From DATBSK01 sp964532485 (lineage in GTDB: Bacteria; Actinomycetota; Acidimicrobiia; IMCC26256; PALSA-555), in assembly GCA_964532485.1 (NCBI GenBank), contig CAZHKE010000003.1, positions 1 to 64,000 on the forward strand: DNA of 64,000 bases, in the 5' to 3' direction. The translations under genes and the position numbers were made by a program. The notes below the pieces were generated by a model. It worked only from the letters and a program-made list of their open reading frames with translations. It did no database searches and was not told the DNA's origin. Shown one piece after another: positions 58,609-64,000 of this stretch. Within the stretch, counting starts at the first letter, position 1, and each line of letters starts with the position of its first letter.

Positions 58609-60131
58609 CACGTGTGCCACCTCACCGCACCGGCTCCCCCGCGGCAGCACCTTGTCGGGGTTCGCCAGCCCCGNNNNNNNNNNNNNNNNNNNNNNNNNNN
58701 NNNNNNNNNNNNNNNNNNNNNNNNNNNNNNNNNNNNNNNNNNNNNNNNNNNNNNNNNNNNNNNNNNNNNNNNNACCTCACCGCACCGGCTCCCCCGCGGC
58801 AGCACCTTGTCGGGGTTCGCCAGCCCCGAGGGATCGAACGCGTCGCGCAGGCGCGCCTGTGCGTCGAGATCGTCGACGCCGAACACGAGCGACATCGCGT
58901 CACGCTTCTCGAGGCCGATGCCGTGCTCGCCCGTGAGCACGCCGCCGGCCGCGATGCACGTCCGCAGGATCTCGTCACCGACCGCTTTTACCCGCTCCCA
59001 GATCCCCGGCTCGCGCGAGTCGAACGCGAGGAGCGGATGCAGGTTCCCGTCACCGGCATGGAACACGTTCATCACGGTGATCTGCTCCTGTGCGCAGACG
59101 TCGATCACGCGACCGAGCACGTCGACCAGGCGCGTCCGCGGCACGACCGCGTCGTGCAGGTAGTAGTCGGGAGCGACGCGCGCGATCGCGCCGAACGCCG
59201 ACTTCCGCCCCTTCCAGAGCAGAGCCCGCTCGTCCTCGTCACGCGCGACGCGGACGTCTCGGGCGCCGTGCGCGCGGCCGATGCGGTCGATCGTCGCGAC
59301 CTCTGCGAGGACGCCCGCTTCGAGCCCGTCGACCTCGACGAGGAGCACCGCGGCCGCGTCGCGCGGGTACCCCGCGCCGACGAACTCCTCGACGGCACGG
59401 GTGATCTCCGCGTCCATCATCTCCAGAGCCGCGGGTACGACACCGGCCGCGATGATGCCGCTGACGGTCGCGGCAGCGTCGTCGATCGCCGCGAAGTCGA
59501 GCAGCAGCGTGCGCACCGCGGGCGGGTCCGGCACGAGCCGGACGGCGATGCGGGTCGCGATCCCCATCGTCCCCTCGCTGCCGACGAAGCACCCCCGCAG
59601 GTCGTAGCCCGGCTGGTCGGGCACGACGCCACCCAGGCGCGCGGTCTCACCGTCCGCGAGCACCGCGTCGACTGCGAGCACGTGCGCCGCCGTGACGCCC
59701 GCGGCGAGGCAGTGCGGTCCCCCGGCATTCGTCGCGACGTTGCCGCCGATCGTGCACGCGGCCTGCGACGAGGGGTCGGGCGCATAGTGGAGCCCGAGGT
59801 GGCGCACGGCTCGACTCAGGTCGAGGTTCAAGACTCCGGGCTCGACCCATGCGGTGCGGGTGGCCGGATCGACTTCGAGCACGCGGTTCAGGTGCGTCGT
59901 GACGATGACGACCGCGCCGGCTGCCGGCGTCGCTCCCCCGGCGAGCCCCGTGCCGCTCCCCCGAGCCACGAAGGGCCGCTCGTGGCGCCGAGCGATCGCG
60001 ACGGCCGCACCCACGTCGCTCGCACGCTCGGGGAAGCACACGACTGCGGCCTCCCCGCGGGCGTGCCCGGCGTCGGTCGCATACAGGGACAGCTCCAGCG
60101 GCTCGGCGCGGACGCGTTCGGGGGAGAGCAC
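58588..60131 (-). CDS. glcD: Glycolate oxidase, FAD-linked subunit GlcD (split by a false gap)
   Basis: GlcD carries FAD and oxidises glycolate. Conserved parts are PFVARGSGTGLAGGATPAAG near 52, the GNVATNAGGPHC segment near 126, FVGSEGTMGIAT, and the C-terminal GEHGIGLEKRDAM. In the raw window a run of 100 N plus 55 duplicated bases (58619-58773) breaks the frame. Removing 155 bases restores one frame of 462 residues ending in CGEVAHVPEGTWI at stop 58588-58590. GTG 60131 is the only start after the upstream stop; the N-terminus is therefore slightly uncertain. Confidence 0.9.
58674..58773. other. Spurious scaffold gap: 100 N between 55-bp overlapping contig ends
   Basis: The 55 bases before the gap (58619-58673) are identical to the 55 after it (58774-58828). 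Two contigs that overlap were placed end to end with a standard 100-N spacer. Deleting one copy and the Ns (155 bases) joins glcD in frame, which shows that nothing is missing. Confidence 0.95.
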
Positions 60132-60287
60132 GCGGCGCAGGTCGCGCAGCAGGGAGCGGTCGCTCGCGCGCTCGTCCGACCGGTCCTGCTCGATTGCCGA
60201 AGATTACCGATCCGCCTGGGTACGCTCGCCAAAGGACGACGCACGCCAAGCACCACGACGAGCGACACGACGGACGAGAGGATGGAC

Positions 60288-61058
60288 ATGTCGGGCCCGG
60301 CCCGAGAGTGGGTGACCTTCTACGACCCCAAGGAGCACGGTCGGCGCTGGCAGATCGACGTGACGTTCCTGCTCTCGTCGTGGACGTGCATCTTCGGTCG
60401 AGGGTGCCAGGGCGTCCTGACCGGGCCGGCCCCCGAGCTCGTGCAGGGCTGCTGCTCGTACGGCGCGCACTTCTCCGACAAGAAGGACCGCGACCACGTC
60501 GTGCGCGTGGCTCGCAAGCTCCGTGACGACGAGTGGCAGCATGCACCGTCGGCGCGCAAGAAGGGCATCTACGCCAAGTGCGGGAAGGACGAGGACGGGA
60601 AGCAGGAGTGGCGCACGCGGCTCGTCGACGACGCGTGCATCTTCCTCAACCGGCCCGGCTTCCCCGGGGGTGTCGGCTGCGCCCTGCACATCCACGCCGC
60701 GCGCACGGGCGCCCATCACAGCGACGTCAAGCCCGAGGTGTGCTGGCAGCTGCCGCTGCGCCGGATCGACGAGGAGGAAGAAGACGGGACGGTCGTCTCG
60801 ACGCTCACCGAGTTCGCGCGCGACGGGTGGGGCGAAGGCGGCGACGACTTCCACTGGTGGTGCACCGAGGAAGCCGCGGCGTTCACCGCTCACGAGCCCG
60901 TCTACGTCGAGCTGCGCGAGGAGCTGCGCAAGATGCTCGGCACGAAGCTGTGCAAGCAGGTCGTGGAGTACCTCGACGAGCGACGGCGGGCGCGTCCTGC
61001 GCCGGTGCGACACCCCGTCGAGCGCTCGGTCACGATGGGTCCGACCCGGCGCCGATAG
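60288..61058 (+). CDS. Conserved cysteine-rich protein of unknown function
   Basis: The 256-residue protein has many spaced cysteines: SWTCIFGRGCQGVLTG (33-48), QGCCSYGAHF (53-62), DDACIFLNRPGFPGGVGCALH near 114-134, and PEVCWQLPLRR near 150. The spacing recalls metal-binding CxxC/YkgJ-like domains, but no exact match is clear. It looks conserved in actinobacteria. ATG 60288 has GAGAGG six bases upstream; ATG 60282 is too close to that site. The 5' extension of the open frame is antisense to glcD. Confidence 0.7.
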   Translation: MSGPAREWVTFYDPKEHGRRWQIDVTFLLSSWTCIFGRGCQGVLTGPAPELVQGCCSYGAHFSDKKDRDHVVRVARKLRDDEWQHAPSARKKGIYAKCGKDEDGKQEWRTRLVDDACIFLNRPGFPGGVGCALHIHAARTGAHHSDVKPEVCWQLPLRRIDEEEEDGTVVSTLTEFARDGWGEGGDDFHWWCTEEAAAFTAHEPVYVELREELRKMLGTKLCKQVVEYLDERRRARPAPVRHPVERSVTMGPTRRR

Positions 61059-61061
61059 CGG

Positions 61062-61826
61062 TCAGGCGAGCGACATCCCGCCGTCGATGACCAGCGTCGC
61101 GCCGGTGATCCACGACGACGCATCCGAAGCGAAGAACAGCGCTGCGCACGCGATGTCATCGGGCATGCCGATCCGCTTCATCGGGTGCCGCGCTGCGATG
61201 CCGTCCTCGTCGGGCTCCCAGAGCGCCCGCGCCATGTGCGTCTTCACGAGCCCGGGCGCGACGGCATTCACTCGCACATCGGGCGCGAGCTCGAGCGCGA
61301 GCTGACGCGTCATGTGCAAGAGCGCCGCCTTCGACGCGTTGTAGATGCCGATGAACGGCGACGGTCGGATCCCGCCGAGGGAACCGACATTGACGATCGC
61401 GCCGCCGCGCTCGCCCATCCAGGCGGCATACGCCCGCTGTGCGAGATAGAGGGCACCTTCGACGTTGACCTCGAGGACCTTGCGCACCGCGGACGGCTCC
61501 GTCTCGATCATCGGACCGAACGCCGGGTTCGTCGCGGCATTGTTGACGAGCACGTCGAGTCGGCCGAGCTCTTTCGTGCATCGGTCGACAGCTTCATCGA
61601 CGACCGCGTGGTCACCAGCCGAGCCGGCGACGGTCAGCACGTCACCACCGACCGATCGGAGCGATCCCGCGGTCTCCTCGAGCTCGTCAGGCTTCCGTGC
61701 GAGCACGCAGACGCTCGCACCCGCGGCGGCGAACGCCTCGGCGATCGCGCGACCGATGCCGCGAGTGCCACCGGTGACGAGCGCGACCCGACCGTCGAGC
61801 CGCAGCGCGGTCCCCGCATCGATCAC
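61062..61826 (-). CDS. Short-chain dehydrogenase/reductase
   Basis: The 254-residue protein is a classical SDR: the NAD(P) site VTGGTRGIG near 17, NNAAT near 89, the catalytic Tyr-Lys in GIYNASKAAL near 158, and a Ser in VGSLGG before it. The C-terminal ITGATLVIDGGMS is typical. Substrate unknown. GTG 61826 is the first good start. It converges on the cysteine-rich gene with a gap of three bases. Confidence 0.88.
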   Translation of the reverse strand: MIDAGTALRLDGRVALVTGGTRGIGRAIAEAFAAAGASVCVLARKPDELEETAGSLRSVGGDVLTVAGSAGDHAVVDEAVDRCTKELGRLDVLVNNAATNPAFGPMIETEPSAVRKVLEVNVEGALYLAQRAYAAWMGERGGAIVNVGSLGGIRPSPFIGIYNASKAALLHMTRQLALELAPDVRVNAVAPGLVKTHMARALWEPDEDGIAARHPMKRIGMPDDIACAALFFASDASSWITGATLVIDGGMSLA

Positions 61827-61851
61827 CGGGGATCGATCCGGGGCGGCCCGA

Positions 61852-62181
61852 TCACAGGTAGAGGCCCGTCTGGCCCTCCGAGCGGGTCGAAGCAACCGCG
61901 TGCACGTCCCGCTCCCGGAGGATCAGGTACTCGTCCTCGCGGATCTCGACCTCGTGCCCCGCTTCCGGCGAGAACAGCACCCGGTCGTCCTCTTCGACGT
62001 TGCGGACGGTCGGACCGACGGCGACGACCTGGGCCCATACGAGGCGGCGATTCGCGTCGGCGGTCGCAGGGATCAAGATCCCGGCCCGTGACTTGCGCTC
62101 ACCGACCTCGTCGGACGGCCGGACGAGGATCCGGTCCGCGGTCATGCGGATCGAATGCTTGACATCGTCCCCGTCTGCCAT
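61852..62181 (-). CDS. GroES-like co-chaperonin family protein
   Basis: The 109-residue protein has the Cpn10 pattern: RMTADRILVRPSDEVGERKSRAGILIP at 12-38 and VVAVGPTV near 55, VLFSPEAGHEVEI near 69, and EYLILRERDVHAV near 86. The mobile loop is shorter and less hydrophobic (SRAGILIP) than in typical GroES, and no groEL follows, so it may be a GroES paralogue. ATG 62181 gives the normal start; the long upstream open frame is a shadow of ctaB. Confidence 0.82.
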   Translation of the reverse strand: MADGDDVKHSIRMTADRILVRPSDEVGERKSRAGILIPATADANRRLVWAQVVAVGPTVRNVEEDDRVLFSPEAGHEVEIREDEYLILRERDVHAVASTRSEGQTGLYL

Positions 62182-62307
62182 CCGAGCGAGGTTACGTCGT
62201 CCCCGGCCCCGGCTGCGTACGGCCCTCGGCCCGGGCCCCTTCGAAGACGGCGGCTCGACGGGCGGTAGATTCAGCGCGCCAGGACCACGTACCCCGGCTG
62301 GAGGGCC

Positions 62308-63234
62308 GTGTCCGATCTCGCCGCCGCCGTGCCCACGATGCCCGCCGTCCGCGGGCGCGTGCAGCGCGCCTCGGCGTCCGTCCGGACCTACTTCCTGCTC
62401 ACCAAGCCGCGCGTCATCGAGCTGCTGCTCGTCACGACGGTGCCGGCGATGATCCTCGCCGATGGCGGCCTGCCGCCCCTCGACCTCCTCGTGGCGGTGC
62501 TCGCGGGCGGCGCGCTCGCTGCCGGGGGCGCCAACACCATCAACTGCTGGATCGAGCGCGACCGCGATCAGCTCATGGGGCGCACCCGCGACCGGCCGCT
62601 CCCCTCCGGCGATGTCGAACCCGTGCGCGCACTCCTCTTCGGCCTCGTGCTCGAGGGCGCGGCGTTCGCGCTGCTTTGGGTCACCGCGAACCTGCTCGCG
62701 GCGACGCTCGCGATCGGGGCGACCCTCTTCTACGTCTTCGTCTACACGATCTGGCTGAAGCCGCGCAGCGCGCAGAACATCGTGATCGGGGGCGCGGCCG
62801 GTGCCGTCCCCGCGCTCGTCGGCTGGGCCGCGGTGACGGGCAGTCTCGCCGCACCGGCGTGGGTGCTCTTCGCGATCGTCTTCTTCTGGACTCCACCGCA
62901 CTTCTGGGCACTCGCGCTGCGCTATCGCGCCGACTACGAGGCGGCCGGGATCCCGATGCTGCCGGTGGTGAAGGGAGCCGCAAACGCGGCGCGTCAGATC
63001 ACCGCGTACACCATCGTCGTCATGGCCGTCAGCCTCGTCCTGCCCCTCACCGTGACGATGACACCGCTGTACGCCACCGCGGCTGTGGTCCTCGGCGCGA
63101 TCTTCGTGCTCGGCGCCGAGCAGCTCCGGCGGAACCCGACACCCGAGCGCGCCATCCGCCTCTTCACGTTCTCGAACACCTACCTCGCGCTTCTGTTCAC
63201 GGCCGTTGCCGTCGACACGTTCCTCGCCGGCTGA
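62308..63234 (+). CDS. ctaB: Protoheme IX farnesyltransferase (heme O synthase)
   Basis: CtaB adds a farnesyl group to heme for cytochrome oxidases. The 308-residue protein has about nine membrane helices. The prenyl-diphosphate site reads NCWIERDRDQLMGRTRDRPLP (about 74-94), and the second site is the ALRYRADYEAAGIPMLPVV segment near 205. GTG 62308 starts the chain. Its 3' end overlaps the thioredoxin-like gene by 29 bp. Confidence 0.94.
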   Translation: MSDLAAAVPTMPAVRGRVQRASASVRTYFLLTKPRVIELLLVTTVPAMILADGGLPPLDLLVAVLAGGALAAGGANTINCWIERDRDQLMGRTRDRPLPSGDVEPVRALLFGLVLEGAAFALLWVTANLLAATLAIGATLFYVFVYTIWLKPRSAQNIVIGGAAGAVPALVGWAAVTGSLAAPAWVLFAIVFFWTPPHFWALALRYRADYEAAGIPMLPVVKGAANAARQITAYTIVVMAVSLVLPLTVTMTPLYATAAVVLGAIFVLGAEQLRRNPTPERAIRLFTFSNTYLALLFTAVAVDTFLAG

Positions 63235-63838
63235 CGGCCCGGTCGACGCGCCGCCCCGCCGGCGCTGGCTGCTTGCGCTCATCGCGCTTGTGGTCGTCGG
63301 GCTCGTGGGCGGCATCACCGCTCTGGTCGTCGCCGACGCCGGCTCGTCGGACTCGAACGCCCGTCCGCACCCGGGTGGTCGCACGTGCTCCGTGTCCGTC
63401 GAGCCGGCGAGCGCGCCGGACGCGGCGCCCGAGTTCCGAGTGCCGGGGCTCGACGGCGGCTGCATCGAGCTCGCCGACTTCCGCGGGCGACCGGTCGTCC
63501 TGAACTTCTGGGCGTCGTGGTGCACGCCGTGTCGCGAGGAGTTCCCGCTCCTGAAGGCGGCACAGACGACGTACCGGGCAGATGGCCTCGAGGTCATCGG
63601 CGTGTCGTTCCGCGACATCGACGACGACGCGCGGCAGTTCGCCGACGACGAAGGAGCGAACTGGCTGCTCGGCTTTGACGAGAACAGCGAGATCGGCAAG
63701 GCCTACGGCGTCCGCGCGATCCCCCAGACGTTCTTCATCGACCGCGACGGCACGATCTCGTCACGCCGCTACCAGCCCTTCTTCACCACCAAGCAGCTCG
63801 AGCGCGACCTCGAGCCGATCCTCACGGACGATCGCTGA
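63206..63838 (+). CDS. Membrane-anchored TlpA/ResA-like thiol-disulfide protein
   Basis: The 210-residue protein has one N-terminal helix (about 20-42) and an exported thioredoxin-like domain with the active site ASWCTPCREEF near 103-113 and the cis-Pro in RAIPQTFFIDRDG. Such proteins reduce cysteines during cytochrome c maturation or other exported proteins; beside ctaB a role in oxidase assembly is plausible. The start is TTG 63206, inside ctaB; no better in-frame start lies before the helix. Confidence 0.85.
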   Translation: MPSTRSSPADGPVDAPPRRRWLLALIALVVVGLVGGITALVVADAGSSDSNARPHPGGRTCSVSVEPASAPDAAPEFRVPGLDGGCIELADFRGRPVVLNFWASWCTPCREEFPLLKAAQTTYRADGLEVIGVSFRDIDDDARQFADDEGANWLLGFDENSEIGKAYGVRAIPQTFFIDRDGTISSRRYQPFFTTKQLERDLEPILTDDR

Positions 63839-63877
63839 CACGGGGCGCTACTCCTCCACACCCCAGTCGGATCCGCT

Positions 63878-63900
63878 CGGCGCCGGGATGCCCGGCGCCG
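63878..63900. terminator. Perfect 10-bp hairpin between convergent genes
   Basis: CGGCGCCGGG and CCCGGCGCCG flank a 3-base loop, placed between the stop of the thioredoxin-like gene (63838) and that of the opposite ABC permease (63913). It lacks a T-run but its position suits a bidirectional terminator. CGCTACTCCTCC is repeated on both sides (63846-63857 and 63911-63922). Confidence 0.65.
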
Positions 63901-63912
63901 CCCAACGGGCCG

Positions 63913-63999
63913 CTACTCCTCCCAGCGAAACCAGCGGGCAGCGGCGAGGGGGGCGATGACGGCCCACATGACGAGGACCGCGACGCTTCCCCACGGAAA
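63913..63999 (-). CDS. C-terminal end of an ABC-2-type membrane permease (cut by window edge)
   Basis: Twenty-eight residues before the stop read VAVLVMWAVIAPLAAARWFRWEE at the end. A last transmembrane helix followed by ARWFRWEE is common at the C-terminus of actinobacterial ABC-2 permeases. Most of the gene lies beyond the window, so the identification rests on this ending only. Confidence 0.5.
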   Translation of the reverse strand, partial: FPWGSVAVLVMWAVIAPLAAARWFRWEE

Positions 64000-64000
64000 C

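Noticed and set aside
57606..61058. 1150-residue plus-strand open frame ending in the cysteine-rich protein
   Set aside because: The first 890 codons are antisense to glcE and glcD and cross the N gap; only the part from 60288 has conserved motifs.
61852..63699. 615-residue minus-strand frame reading into the GroES-like protein
   Set aside because: The upstream part is antisense to ctaB and tlpA; ATG 62181 gives a normal Cpn10-length protein.

Overview
The window is GC-rich throughout and reads as a scaffold from an actinobacterium, probably an uncultured relative of Acidimicrobiia. The evidence is a full Pup-proteasome locus (pup, dop, pafA, pafB, pafC, prcA, prcB and the Mpa/ARC ATPase), a fused FO synthase for coenzyme F420, a DUF4193 protein, a HelY-type helicase next to tatA/tatC, and frequent GTG starts with 4-bp stop/start overlaps. 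Two runs of exactly 100 N show that this is a draft assembly. No rRNA, tRNA, CRISPR array, insertion sequence or prophage was seen.

Layout. 1-1560: an unrecognised gene tail, a 7-bp tandem repeat, then only the C-terminal half of glycine dehydrogenase, so a breakpoint or misjoin is likely. 1818-7695: a seven-gene + strand block, five of its six junctions stop/start overlaps, around an exosortase. It encodes a secreted protein with an exosortase-type C-terminal anchor, a processive GT2 glycosyltransferase, the exosortase, a small membrane protein, an ATP-grasp enzyme, a UDP-GlcNAc 2-epimerase and a HAD phosphatase. 7635-19519 (mostly -): Nudix, GNAT, Lnt, DUF4193, a double-domain ThyX-like protein, HelY helicase, TatC/TatA and a TerC family protein preceded by a clear yybP-ykoY manganese riboswitch. 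19571-37133: glycerophosphodiesterase, signal peptidase I, then the Pup-proteasome region. That region also holds two secreted paralogues of unknown function, a DUF2007-like protein, a ferredoxin, TrmI and a TtuA/TtuB-type tRNA thiolation pair.

37145-46688: a PBP4-type carboxypeptidase, ADP-forming and AMP-forming acyl-CoA synthetases, and a coupled GH84 / GT2 / NagA / FIST set pointing to intracellular N-acetylhexosamine handling. 46831-56132: transketolase, transaldolase and 6-phosphogluconolactonase of the pentose phosphate pathway, a methyltransferase-Mug glycosylase fusion, FbiC, a PfkB sugar kinase and a LOG family protein. 56341-60131: glcF, glcE and glcD of glycolate oxidase, with a false scaffold gap inside glcD. 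60288-64000: a cysteine-rich conserved protein, an SDR, a GroES-like protein, CtaB, a TlpA-like thioredoxin and the tail of an ABC permease.

The best candidates for something new are the exosortase block with its own substrate, the secreted pair inside the proteasome locus, the TtuB-like protein with a tail after its diglycine, and a 15-bp inverted repeat with a nested hairpin at 11401-11491. All family calls come from motif recognition by eye; no database search was run.
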